From Dictyoglomus turgidum DSM 6724 (GTDB lineage: Bacteria > Dictyoglomota > Dictyoglomia > Dictyoglomales > Dictyoglomaceae), in the NCBI RefSeq assembly GCF_000021645.1, contig NC_011661.1, positions 32,723 to 96,722 of the forward strand: 64,000 bases of DNA. Reading direction: 5' to 3'. Made by a program: the position numbers and the translations under genes. The notes under the pieces were generated by a model. The model was given only the letters and a program-made list of their open reading frames with translations, made no database searches and had not been told where the DNA came from. This document shows positions 32,014 to 40,451 of the stretch, piece after piece (the stretch's first letter is position 1; each line of letters starts with the position of its first letter).

Positions 32014-33372
32014 ATGAATGAAGAAAAAATTTTGGAATATTTAAAGATAATTTCAAAAATAAAAGAAGAAGAGAAAAACTTTGAAAATGTTGAAGACTTT
32101 ATATTTAACATACAAAATCTTCTAAAAAAAGTCTCTTTAAAAATATTCATTGAGAAAAACAAAATAACTGTTTCCTCTGAAAATCTTGAAAATTTGGATA
32201 AGAAAGATAACCTTTTTATTCATATAATAACCGAAGATGTAAACCAATTTTTAGAGGGCAAAAATTATTCAAATCTATTCAATGAACTAACTATATCTTT
32301 AATTGAGCAGAAAAATGTAGAAGATTTGCTGGATGCCATATTAGAAAAGCTGGAAAAAATAATTCCTTATACCTCAGCCAATATTGCTCTATTAGAGAAT
32401 GATGCTCTTTATTATCTTTCTTTTAGAGGATATGAAAAATATGGAGTAGAAGATTTTATGAGAAACTTTAAAATGGATAAAAGGGAATTTTATACGTTGA
32501 AAACCGTTATGGAAACTCAAAAACCTCTCTTTGTAGAAAACACCGATGAATACCCCAACTGGGTAATTATCCCTGAAACCCAATGGATTAAATCTCATCT
32601 TATGATTCCCATTATCTATGAAAATAAAATTTTAGGATTAATAAGTTTTGACTCTGATACCCCATATGGCTTTAAGGAGGAAGATATTGAAAAAGTATAT
32701 CCACTCCTTCCTCTTCTTGGAATAGCATTAGAAAATGCAAAACTTTATGAAAAATTAAAAAAGGAACTTGAAGAAAGAATAATAGCAGAAGAAAAATATA
32801 AAAGATCCTTTTATCAAATTGTAAAACTTGCCTCAGACATTGTGGAAATGAAAGATCCCTACACTTCTGGACATCAGAAAAGAGTAGCAAGAATTTCTGT
32901 AATAATTGGGAAAGAATTGGGGCTTTCTCAGGAAAAAATAAGAGCTTTAGCCATAAGTTCTCTACTTCACGATATTGGAAAAATTGGCATTCCTTCAGAG
33001 ATACTTAATAAACCCTCTTCTTTAAATCCCTTAGAGAGAAGGTTTATTAATATACATCCTGAGATAGGCTATAATCTCCTAAGAAAAATTGAAATCATTA
33101 GCGATATTGCTCCCATTGTATATCAGCACCATGAAAGAATAAACGGATCTGGTTATCCCAAGGGTCTAAAAGGAGAAGAAATACTTTTGGAAGCAAAAAT
33201 TATAGGGGTAGCAGATGTATTTGAAGCCATGACCTCCCATAGACCTTATCGCTCTGCCCTTCCCATAGATATGGCAATAAAAGAACTTGTAGAAAACAAA
33301 GGTACTCTATATGATCCTGATGTGGTTGATGCCTTTCTTAAATCTTTGAAAGAAGGGAGGATAATATTGTGA
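32014..33372 (+). CDS. GAF plus HD-GYP cyclic-di-GMP phosphodiesterase
   Basis: 452 residues, no membrane segment. A GAF domain fills about 95-245, a coiled linker follows, and the HD-GYP domain runs from about 265. H287, the HD pair H319/D320, H348, H372/H373 and GSGYPKG near 378 keep the metal and substrate residues. It should degrade cyclic di-GMP in response to a ligand bound by GAF. No Shine-Dalgarno site; TATAAA ends 5 bases before the ATG, so the mRNA is probably leaderless. Confidence 0.9.
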   Translation: MNEEKILEYLKIISKIKEEEKNFENVEDFIFNIQNLLKKVSLKIFIEKNKITVSSENLENLDKKDNLFIHIITEDVNQFLEGKNYSNLFNELTISLIEQKNVEDLLDAILEKLEKIIPYTSANIALLENDALYYLSFRGYEKYGVEDFMRNFKMDKREFYTLKTVMETQKPLFVENTDEYPNWVIIPETQWIKSHLMIPIIYENKILGLISFDSDTPYGFKEEDIEKVYPLLPLLGIALENAKLYEKLKKELEERIIAEEKYKRSFYQIVKLASDIVEMKDPYTSGHQKRVARISVIIGKELGLSQEKIRALAISSLLHDIGKIGIPSEILNKPSSLNPLERRFINIHPEIGYNLLRKIEIISDIAPIVYQHHERINGSGYPKGLKGEEILLEAKIIGVADVFEAMTSHRPYRSALPIDMAIKELVENKGTLYDPDVVDAFLKSLKEGRIIL

Positions 33373-34541
33373 ACATAAAAGAAGATATTCAAAAAATTAT
33401 GCCCGAAGTTATAAACATAAGAAGAGATATTCATATGTATCCTGAATTAGGTTTTCAAGAATTTCGAACCTCCCAATTGATAGCCTCCTATCTTGAAAAT
33501 TTAGAGTTAGAGGTAAGAAAAAACATTGCCCAAACAGGTGTGCTGGGGATATTAAGAGGAAAGGAGGAAGGGAAAACCATACTTCTCAGAGCAGACATAG
33601 ATGCCCTACCTCTTGAGGAATTAAACGATGTACCCTACAAATCAAAAAATAAAGGCATCATGCACGCATGCGGACATGATGGACATATCGCCATATTACT
33701 CGGAACGGCAAAAATTTTAGCGAAATACAAAGATCAAATAAAAGGGATAGTGAAATTTGCCTTTCAACCAGCAGAAGAACTCCCTCCAGGTGGTGCAGAA
33801 CCCATGATAAAGGAAGGTATATTGGAAAATCCATATGTGGATAAAGTGTATGCTTTACACCTCGCTAATCATCTGAAGGTTGGAAAAATCGCCGTAAGGA
33901 AGGGATTTTTCTGTGCTCAAGCCGATGCCTTTACTATTAAAGTAAAGGGAAGGGGAGGACATGGGTCCACACCCGATAAATGCATTGATCCCATAATTAT
34001 ATCCACCCATATTGTCCAAGCTCTTCAAGAAATCCCATCAAGAGAAATTGACCCCCATACTCCCTTTGTGTTAAGCATATGTAAAATACAAAGTGGAAAT
34101 ACTTTTAATGTTATTCCTGAAGATGCTGAAATAGAAGGAACGGTAAGAACTTTCGACAAAAATCTTGCAGAAACCATCTCTAAAAGAATAGAAACCATAT
34201 CTAAAAATATTGCCGAAGCCTTTAGAGGTAAAGCAGAAATAGAATACCAATTTGGGTATCCTCCAGGAAAAAACGATGAAAAAGAAGCAGAATTTGTAAA
34301 AAAGATAGCAGAAGAGGTGGTAGGAAAAGAAAACGTAATAGAAGATAAGCCATCTATGGGAGGAGAAGATTTTTCATACTTTCTTGAGGAAAGACCAGGA
34401 GCTATGTTTTGGCTTGGATCAGGTAATGAAGAAAAGGGACTAAACCATCCTCACCATTCTCCCTATTTTGACTTTGACGAAAGTGCCATGGCCATAGGAA
34501 TAGAAATGTTTGTTAGAATAGTATTAGAAAATCTGTTATAA
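33369..34541 (+). CDS. M20 family amidohydrolase (N-acyl-amino acid/hippurate hydrolase type)
   Basis: A 390-residue metallopeptidase. RADIDALPL (near residue 77) and MHACGHDGHIA (near 98) give metal ligands, with AFQPAEE near 137 and GGEDFSYF near 332. It removes acyl groups from amino acids or dipeptides. The start is GTG, overlapping the TGA of the HD-GYP gene, so translation is coupled to it. Confidence 0.9.
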   Translation: MNIKEDIQKIMPEVINIRRDIHMYPELGFQEFRTSQLIASYLENLELEVRKNIAQTGVLGILRGKEEGKTILLRADIDALPLEELNDVPYKSKNKGIMHACGHDGHIAILLGTAKILAKYKDQIKGIVKFAFQPAEELPPGGAEPMIKEGILENPYVDKVYALHLANHLKVGKIAVRKGFFCAQADAFTIKVKGRGGHGSTPDKCIDPIIISTHIVQALQEIPSREIDPHTPFVLSICKIQSGNTFNVIPEDAEIEGTVRTFDKNLAETISKRIETISKNIAEAFRGKAEIEYQFGYPPGKNDEKEAEFVKKIAEEVVGKENVIEDKPSMGGEDFSYFLEERPGAMFWLGSGNEEKGLNHPHHSPYFDFDESAMAIGIEMFVRIVLENLL

Positions 34542-34542
34542 T
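34534..34542 (+). promoter_or_regulatory. Extended -10 element before the phosphohexomutase
   Basis: TGTTATAAT overlaps the stop of the amidohydrolase gene. A weak TTAGAA lies 18 bases upstream. GGAGGGAGC precedes the ATG at 34581. Confidence 0.45.
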
Positions 34543-34580
34543 TTTTCTTACTAAAATAGAAGAAAAGGAGGGAGCAAAGT

Positions 34581-36008
34581 ATGATCACCTTAGATAGAAC
34601 CATATTTAGAATGTATGATATCCGGGGAGAAGTTCCCAAGAATTTGAATAAAGATGTAGCAAGGATAATTGGAAAAGCTTATGCAATATTTATAAGAAAA
34701 AAAACCAATAAAGACACTCTTACAGTATCGGTAGGAAGAGATGCAAGGATTTCCTCAAAGGAACTTTCTGAAGGCTTAATTGAAGGTTTAAGAAGCTCAG
34801 GGATAAATGTGATAGACATAGGATTGTGCCCAACTCCTCTTCTCTATTTTTCCCTTTTTACCCTTCCTGTAGATGGAGGAATAATGATTACAGGAAGCCA
34901 TAATCCTCCTCAATTTAATGGCATGAAAATCTGTGTGGGAAAAGAGACCATTTATGGACCATTAATCCAAGAACTCTATGAGATTGCTTTAAACCTTAAA
35001 GATGAATCTTCCTTAAAAGAAGGCACCTACGAAACTCACGATATTATTTCCTCTTACAAGGAATTTCTTTTAAAGGAATTTCAAAACTCTGCCATAACTA
35101 AACTTCCCCAAGGGACAATAAAGATTGTAATAGACTCTGGAAATGGATGTGGAGGTCTTGTAGCTCCTGATGTCTTAAGAAAACTTGGAGTAGATGTAAT
35201 AGACCTTTTCTCAGAACCCGATGGAAACTTCCCTAATCATCATCCAGATCCGACGATAATGGAGACATTAAAAACTTTAAGAGAGACTGTAATTAAAGAA
35301 AAGGCAGATTTTGGGGTTGCTTATGACGGAGATGCAGATAGAATTGGAATAATAGATGAAAAAGCAGAAGTGGTATATGGAGATAGGCTTGCTTATATCT
35401 TTGCTAAGGGAATATTAAAAGAGCATCCTGGAGCCAAAATTATAGGAGAGGTAAAATGTTCGAAATTTCTCTTTGATGGTATAGAAAAATTAGGAGGAAT
35501 TCCTGTCCTTTCTCCTGTAGGACACTCCTTAATCAAAAAGAAGTTAAGAGAGGAAAATGCTCTTTTTGCAGGAGAGATGAGTGGTCATATATTCTTCAAT
35601 GATAGATTCTTTGGATATGATGATGCTATTTATGCTACTATGAGGCTTGTAGAACTCTACGCTATGGAAAAACTTGAAAACCCAAATTTCGTATTTTCAG
35701 ACTTTCTAAAAGAATTTCCCAAGGTATATGCATCGCCAGAAATCAGAGTTCATTGCAGTGAGGAAAAGAAGTTTGAAATTATTAAGAATTTCTTTGATAA
35801 ACTCAAGGAGAAATATCCGGATACTGCTAATAAAGTACAAAAAGTTATAACCATAGATGGTGTAAGATTAGAATTTGACGATGGATGGGCTCTTGCAAGG
35901 GCAAGTAATACTGAACCTGTGATTGTCCTAAGATTTGAAGCAAATACCGAGGAAAAACTTAAAAAATATCAAGAAATGTTTGAAAACATTATAAAAGAAG
36001 AATGCTAA
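34581..36008 (+). CDS. Phosphomannomutase/phosphoglucomutase
   Basis: A 475-residue alpha-D-phosphohexomutase that interconverts hexose 1- and 6-phosphates through a phosphoserine. Motifs are RMYDIRGEVP at the start, TGSHNPPQFNGMK with the catalytic serine near residue 104, the metal loop DGDADRIG near 250, GEMSGH near 330 and a C-terminal RASNTEPV phosphate-binding loop. With manC it could supply GDP-mannose. Monocistronic, with a short hairpin after the stop. Confidence 0.93.
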   Translation: MITLDRTIFRMYDIRGEVPKNLNKDVARIIGKAYAIFIRKKTNKDTLTVSVGRDARISSKELSEGLIEGLRSSGINVIDIGLCPTPLLYFSLFTLPVDGGIMITGSHNPPQFNGMKICVGKETIYGPLIQELYEIALNLKDESSLKEGTYETHDIISSYKEFLLKEFQNSAITKLPQGTIKIVIDSGNGCGGLVAPDVLRKLGVDVIDLFSEPDGNFPNHHPDPTIMETLKTLRETVIKEKADFGVAYDGDADRIGIIDEKAEVVYGDRLAYIFAKGILKEHPGAKIIGEVKCSKFLFDGIEKLGGIPVLSPVGHSLIKKKLREENALFAGEMSGHIFFNDRFFGYDDAIYATMRLVELYAMEKLENPNFVFSDFLKEFPKVYASPEIRVHCSEEKKFEIIKNFFDKLKEKYPDTANKVQKVITIDGVRLEFDDGWALARASNTEPVIVLRFEANTEEKLKKYQEMFENIIKEEC

Positions 36009-36010
36009 AA

Positions 36011-36031
36011 GGGAGAGGTTTTACCTCTCCC
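36011..36031. terminator. Short hairpin between convergent genes
   Basis: GGGAGAGGT and its exact complement around a 3-base TTT loop, just after the mutase stop. The T tract is poor on the plus strand. Confidence 0.6.
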
Positions 36032-36039
36032 TGTGTAAA

Positions 36040-36495
36040 CTAAGAGATAACTCTTCTTACGTACTCAAGCACATTTTCTATTATTTCTTCTGAAGGATCA
36101 TCCTCTTTCATGATAGTATTAAAAATCTTATCTTCTACCTCTTTAAACTCCTTTCCAAGAGTCCTTGCTATATCTCTTGCACTTAAGTTCCAAGCCTCCC
36201 CAAGAATCATTTTAGCAAGATTCAATTCCCTTTCAGAAAAAAGTTCCTCAAGAGGAAATCTCGAGACAGAAAGCTTATAAAGAATCACAATACTCCTACT
36301 AAAAGCTGGTTCCTCTATAGAGGAATAACTAAAAATCTCTCCTGTATTTAAATCGAGGGCTACAATTCCATTTAAGGTAGGAGGATCATAATGCTCTATA
36401 GCCTTTCTTACGATATCCTCTATATTCATCCTTTGAACTATTCTTCTTATCTTTTTTTCAAGCTCTTTAATATCTCTTTTCTCCAAAAAAATCAC
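36040..36495 (-). CDS. Unknown protein, third gene of an ECF sigma operon
   Basis: 151 residues, soluble and charged. A middle strand pattern (GIVALDLNTGEIFSYSS near 44-60) and a C-terminal helix-turn-helix-like stretch (NLSARDIARTLGKEFKEVEDKI near 103-124) can be seen, but no family is recognised. It starts one base after the anti-sigma stop and is probably co-expressed with it. Confidence 0.6.
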   Translation of the reverse strand: MIFLEKRDIKELEKKIRRIVQRMNIEDIVRKAIEHYDPPTLNGIVALDLNTGEIFSYSSIEEPAFSRSIVILYKLSVSRFPLEELFSERELNLAKMILGEAWNLSARDIARTLGKEFKEVEDKIFNTIMKEDDPSEEIIENVLEYVRRVIS

Positions 36496-36942
36496 CTATT
36501 TATACTTTCTATGCAATCCGTTCTGATAAATAAAAAGAAGTAAAGTAAAAAGAAATAAATAAAAGTTAACTTGAAAGAGTATTTGAAAAAGAGAATTCAG
36601 CATGAAACTTAATAACAAAAAATCCTGCAAAAAAAATCTTCCTACCCTATATACAAAAAAGAAAATTAAGGAAAGAAGAATAATTTCTAAAGATACAAGT
36701 AAAAAAATAAAAACCCTTCTTTTTATTTTTTCATACATCAGCCTATTATAAACACTCTTATAAACCCTACTCCACTCCTTGCCACTCTCTTCTTCAAAAA
36801 CTCTCTCCTTAAGCTTCTCTTCTATTCTTAAGAAATCCTCAAATTCCCTTCTGCATTCATTGCATTCTTCAAGATGAAGAAAGAAATCTTCACCTATTTC
36901 TTCATGTAAAAACATTTTCTCCCTAAATTCTTTACAATTCAT
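36496..36942 (-). CDS. Membrane anti-sigma factor with zinc-binding ZAS motif
   Basis: 148 residues. The N-terminus has C3 and the H23-x3-C27-x2-C30 zinc anti-sigma motif. Hydrophobic segments at about 74-97, 100-118 and 120-138 anchor it in the membrane. Its start overlaps the ECF sigma stop by 4 bases, the usual sigma/anti-sigma layout. It should hold the sigma factor until a signal, perhaps a redox one, releases it. Confidence 0.8.
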   Translation of the reverse strand: MNCKEFREKMFLHEEIGEDFFLHLEECNECRREFEDFLRIEEKLKERVFEEESGKEWSRVYKSVYNRLMYEKIKRRVFIFLLVSLEIILLSLIFFFVYRVGRFFLQDFLLLSFMLNSLFQILFQVNFYLFLFTLLLFIYQNGLHRKYK

Positions 36943-37388
36943 TTTTCCTCCTTTAGATAATTATATATCTTTTTCTTAGCTCTATAAATATGACTTTTTA
37001 AAGTATTCAATGGGATATTTAGCTTCTCACTTATCTCCTCATAAGAATAGCCTTCCTGATAATAAAGAATTAATATACTTTTTTCTAGAGGAGACAAAAG
37101 CTTCCATATATCTTTCTTCTCTATTATTTCTTCAGGATCATATTCATCCTTATCCTCTGTATCCAAATCTAAAAACCTATTCCTCTCTTCGAGGTAATCT
37201 ATAGCAAGATTGTGAGCTATCCTAAAAAGATAGTTTTTAGCAGTTTTTTCCTCAATATTAGTTTTCATAGCCCTTAAAAAAGTCTCTTGAAGGATATCCT
37301 TCGCTGCTTCTTCCTCCCTAAGAAGTTTCCTCAAATACCTATATATCTTTTCACCATAAACTTGAAAATAGCTTATTATATCACTCAT
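36939..37388 (-). CDS. ECF-type RNA polymerase sigma factor
   Basis: A 149-residue sigma-70 family factor. Region 2 includes AAKDILQETFLRAMK and NYLFRIAHNLAIDYLEER; region 4 includes LSPLEKSILILYYQEGYSYEEISEKLNIPLNTLKSHIYRAKKKI. It directs polymerase to its own regulon and normally its own promoter. The TATAAT on its strand (37402-37397) ends 8 bases before the ATG and no ribosome-binding site is seen, suggesting a leaderless message. Confidence 0.9.
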   Translation of the reverse strand: MSDIISYFQVYGEKIYRYLRKLLREEEAAKDILQETFLRAMKTNIEEKTAKNYLFRIAHNLAIDYLEERNRFLDLDTEDKDEYDPEEIIEKKDIWKLLSPLEKSILILYYQEGYSYEEISEKLNIPLNTLKSHIYRAKKKIYNYLKEEK

Positions 37389-37418
37389 TTCATAAAATTA
37401 TACAATAAAAAACACCTA

Positions 37419-37447
37419 TTGTATTCAATCTTCACTTAATTTATAAT
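37419..37447 (+). promoter_or_regulatory. Promoter of the glycosyltransferase gene
   Basis: TTGTAT (37419-37424), 17 bases, TATAAT (37442-37447). Only 9 bases separate the -10 from the ATG at 37457. It is divergent to, and overlaps, the ECF sigma promoter. Confidence 0.7.
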
Positions 37448-37456
37448 TTCATTATT

Positions 37457-38167
37457 ATGAAAGAAGTATTTTTCTCCATAGTAATACCTGCCCATAACGA
37501 AGAACTATATATTGATAAAACCATTAACTCGTTGAGGGAAATGGAATATCTAAAAGATAGGTTAGAAGTTATTATAGTAGAGAATGGTTCAACAGACAAC
37601 ACCCTTGAGGTAATAAAAAAATTAGCCCCTCCATGGTTTAAGATCATATCCATAAAAGAGGCTGGGGTTTCAAAAGCAAAAAATACAGGTATTGAAAATC
37701 TCTCCTCAGAAAGTGAATGGGTAATATTTTTAGACGCAGACACATATCTTGGACAAAGCTTTTTAAAAGATTTAAGCGAGTTCTTAAGAAAAAATGAGGA
37801 CAAAAATTTAGGGTGTGGAATGGTTTCCCTTCTTCCCTACCCCGACTACAAGTTAGCAAGATGTTGGTACCACTTTTATAATTTTGCAAACCGAGTCACT
37901 AAAACCACAAGATCTATTCAAATTATAAGAAGAGATCTTCTTAAAGATTTAAGGTTTGATGAAAACCTTACCTTTGACGAGGACACTATGATGATAAGAG
38001 CCTGCAGAAAAAGAGCAAAATACTTCTTTTTCAAAACAAAAAAAGTTTTTTCTTCTACAAGAAGATTTGAGAAAAATGGATGGGTAAAACAGCTTCTACA
38101 ATGGATTTATTATGCTTCCCTTCCCTATGAGAAAAAGAAGAAAATAAAATATAAAGTATTAAGATAA
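37457..38167 (+). CDS. Family 2 glycosyltransferase
   Basis: 236 residues of a GT-A fold. VIPAHNEELYIDKTINSL at the start, VENGSTDNT near residue 42, and the metal motif FLDADTYLG near 92 are all present. It transfers a sugar from a nucleotide donor to an unknown acceptor. No membrane segment is clear. The probable transcript begins within 3 bases of the ATG. Confidence 0.85.
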   Translation: MKEVFFSIVIPAHNEELYIDKTINSLREMEYLKDRLEVIIVENGSTDNTLEVIKKLAPPWFKIISIKEAGVSKAKNTGIENLSSESEWVIFLDADTYLGQSFLKDLSEFLRKNEDKNLGCGMVSLLPYPDYKLARCWYHFYNFANRVTKTTRSIQIIRRDLLKDLRFDENLTFDEDTMMIRACRKRAKYFFFKTKKVFSSTRRFEKNGWVKQLLQWIYYASLPYEKKKKIKYKVLR

Positions 38168-38173
38168 GATTCT

Positions 38174-39406
38174 TTAAAAATATTTCTTTATAAATTCCAT
38201 TACAGCTCCTGATATTATAGGCACACTAAAGTTATCATCAATGGGATTAGGAATTGCCTCTACAATAAAGGCAACAATTGTCCCTACTAATAAAACATAA
38301 AGAGAGATCATTCCTTTAAACCATAAAAAGAAAGACACTACAAGAGCCATACTAAAGAAACCAAGAGACCCTTCTAAGGTTTTCTCAGAATTTTTAAAAA
38401 TCTTTGTCTTTCCAAAATTTATACCAATCCATTTTGCCATCATATCCCCAAGAGAGGTAAATCCTAAGGAAGCAAAAGCAATTTCTTTTTCAAAAAGAAT
38501 AAAACTTATAAAAATCCCCAGCAAAAAATTAGTTATAGAAGATATCCTCCCAACTTCCTTCTCTTTAAAAATCTTAAAATTTTTTACTCCCCTAAGCTGG
38601 AAGAAATCTTCCATCCTTCTTACCAGAATTCTTAACATATCAAGTAAAAAGAAAATTCCAAGAATACCTCCTATTACTAACAGAACAATAAATTTTGAAA
38701 AGAAAACATAAATGGGTATAAATAAAAGAGCAAAAGGTCTTGCTAAAATTCTCCAAAAGGTATGCTTTTCTGTATAAAACCTAAATCCATCTCTTAAAAG
38801 ATTTTTAACAGCCTCATAACTGATAACTCCAGCCAAAATTGCCAGAAATATGGTATCTAAAAGACTTTTGGTATTAATTAACATAAAAAGAGCTATTATA
38901 GGAAAAGCGGTGATAGTAAACACATCTCCTACTCCATGGGTGGCTGTATTTAATAGTAAAAAATAAACGATAAGAAAGATAAAAAACTGCAATATCTGAA
39001 AAGATGCAAAGTTCTGAATTAAAAGTTTAAAAAACAAAAAGATAAAAAGACTTAAAGAGGTAGCAAAACCTCTTCCACCCCTAAAACCTAAATAGAAAGG
39101 AAATTTATGCCCCAAAACAGCAGAAAATCCTCCAAGATAGACAAAAAAATTAGGAAAATTAAAAAGATACTTTAAAAGAATCATAGAAACAAAACCTTTG
39201 GAAACATCATATATGGCGGTAAGTATGGCAGGAAAAATTCCTATAGATCTTTTTACATTCAACACCCCAGGATTTCCATCCCCAAGCTTTCTTATATCTA
39301 CTTTTTTAAACCACAAAGGCAAAAAATATCCAGGCAGAAAAGAACCAAAAAGATAACCCAAAAGAGCTGAAAATATAGCTTTTATTAAGTTTTCTATAAT
39401 AACCAT
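38174..39406 (-). CDS. PlsY-like acyltransferase fused to a DGK1/SEC59/VTE5-type CTP-dependent kinase domain
   Basis: 410 residues, almost all membrane. Residues 1-210 carry PlsY motifs: GSFLPGY (21-27), LGDGNPGVLN (41-50, with GDGNPG for the usual GSGNPG) and GHKFPFYLGFRGGRGFAT (99-116). PlsY moves acyl from acyl-phosphate to glycerol 3-phosphate, the first step of phospholipid synthesis. Residues 240-410 match CTP-dependent lipid kinases: GDMMAKWIGINFGKTKI (320-336), EKTLEGSLGFF (341-351) and an acidic IDDNFSVP (389-396) near the end. I know no standard protein with this pair. It may join phosphatidate synthesis to phosphorylation of a lipid alcohol; this is inference. Confidence 0.78.
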   Translation of the reverse strand: MVIIENLIKAIFSALLGYLFGSFLPGYFLPLWFKKVDIRKLGDGNPGVLNVKRSIGIFPAILTAIYDVSKGFVSMILLKYLFNFPNFFVYLGGFSAVLGHKFPFYLGFRGGRGFATSLSLFIFLFFKLLIQNFASFQILQFFIFLIVYFLLLNTATHGVGDVFTITAFPIIALFMLINTKSLLDTIFLAILAGVISYEAVKNLLRDGFRFYTEKHTFWRILARPFALLFIPIYVFFSKFIVLLVIGGILGIFFLLDMLRILVRRMEDFFQLRGVKNFKIFKEKEVGRISSITNFLLGIFISFILFEKEIAFASLGFTSLGDMMAKWIGINFGKTKIFKNSEKTLEGSLGFFSMALVVSFFLWFKGMISLYVLLVGTIVAFIVEAIPNPIDDNFSVPIISGAVMEFIKKYF

Positions 39407-39463
39407 AATTTAGACCCCCTAAATTTCAAATTAAAAATATTTTATAACAAATAATAAGAAATA

Positions 39464-39472
39464 TGCTATACT
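39464..39472 (+). promoter_or_regulatory. Extended -10 of a leaderless gene
   Basis: TATACT at 39467-39472, preceded by TG one base away (TGCTATACT). Seven bases separate it from the ATG at 39480, placing the transcript start at the start codon. The same TGCTATACT stands at 4121-4129 before the aldolase gene, which has a normal leader. Confidence 0.55.
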
Positions 39473-39479
39473 TTAATCC

Positions 39480-40352
39480 ATGAGTAATAAAAAGATTAAA
39501 CTTCCAGAATTTCTATTTTTTGACGGAGCCATGGGAACAGAACTCCAAAGAAGAGGACTTCCTCCTGGAACTCCCCCTGAAATACTCAACTTAGAAAACC
39601 CCTCCCTTGTAGAAGAAGTGCATAAAGATTATATTAAAGCGGGGTCTATGGTAATAGAAACTAATACCTTTGGAGGAAATAGAGTTCGCCTCCAAAGAGC
39701 AGGTCTTGAAGAAAAAATTAAAGAGATAAATGAAAAGGGAGTTGAAATAGCTCAAAAAGCCTCCGAAGGGAAGGTTCTTATAGCAGGATCGGTAGGACCT
39801 TTGGGAGAACTCATTGAGCCTTACGGAGATATCTCGGAAGAAGAAGCAGAAGAGTTTTTCACAGAACAGATAGAAATCTTAGTAAATTCAGGTGTAGATC
39901 TAATACTTATTGAAACCATGATCTCATTAAATGAGGCTCTTATTGCCCTCAAATCGGCTAAAAAGTTTGACATTCCTGTAGGAGTAACCATGAGCTTTGA
40001 ATGGACAGAAAAGGGAGGAAGAACTCCTTTTGGAGATGAAGTGGAATATTCTATTAAAAAGTTAGAAGAAAATGGAGCAGACTTTGTAGGATCAAATTGT
40101 GGAAAAGGGTTCGAAGACATGCTAAAGATTGCCCCTATAATAAGAAGATCCACCCGCCTTCCTGTGCTCATCCAACCCAATGCAGGTATACCCCGGTGGG
40201 AAAATGGAAAACTTCTCTACCCCGAATCCCCAGAAAAATTTAAAACCTTTGTTGATGAGATGATAAAATTAAAGATCAACTTCATAGGTGGATGTTGTGG
40301 TACAACTCCAAAACATATAGAAGTTTTTAAAGAATTTTATTTAAAAAAGTAA
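39480..40352 (+). CDS. Homocysteine S-methyltransferase domain protein
   Basis: 290 residues forming only the homocysteine-binding TIM barrel found at the start of MetH and in betaine- or S-methylmethionine-dependent enzymes. FDGAMGTELQRRG opens the protein. The zinc cysteines are in GSNCGKG (about residue 208) and GGCCGTTP (about 274). No folate or cobalamin domain follows, so the methyl donor is unknown. It has no ribosome-binding site. Confidence 0.88.
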   Translation: MSNKKIKLPEFLFFDGAMGTELQRRGLPPGTPPEILNLENPSLVEEVHKDYIKAGSMVIETNTFGGNRVRLQRAGLEEKIKEINEKGVEIAQKASEGKVLIAGSVGPLGELIEPYGDISEEEAEEFFTEQIEILVNSGVDLILIETMISLNEALIALKSAKKFDIPVGVTMSFEWTEKGGRTPFGDEVEYSIKKLEENGADFVGSNCGKGFEDMLKIAPIIRRSTRLPVLIQPNAGIPRWENGKLLYPESPEKFKTFVDEMIKLKINFIGGCCGTTPKHIEVFKEFYLKK

Positions 40353-40374
40353 ATTTTTTAAAACCAAATATTTT

Positions 40375-40390
40375 ATACCCAAGGGGGTAT
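40375..40390. promoter_or_regulatory. CsoR-like operator ATACCC-N4-GGGTAT before the hydrogenase locus
   Basis: ATACCC (40375-40380) and GGGTAT (40385-40390) flank AAGG. The arms equal the core of the repeat at 4042-4057. The site lies 8 bases upstream of the -35 of the hypA promoter, a place where an activator or a looping repressor could act. Confidence 0.6.
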
Positions 40391-40398
40391 CTCATTTC

Positions 40399-40427
40399 TT
40401 GATATTTATTTAAAGTTAAGATAAAAT
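40399..40427 (+). promoter_or_regulatory. Promoter of the hydrogenase operon
   Basis: TTGATA (40399-40404), exactly 17 bases, TAAAAT (40422-40427). The hypA ATG follows 24 bases later, with a weak AAGGA site. Confidence 0.7.
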
Positions 40428-40451
40428 CAATAAAAAAGGAATTGTTAAAAA

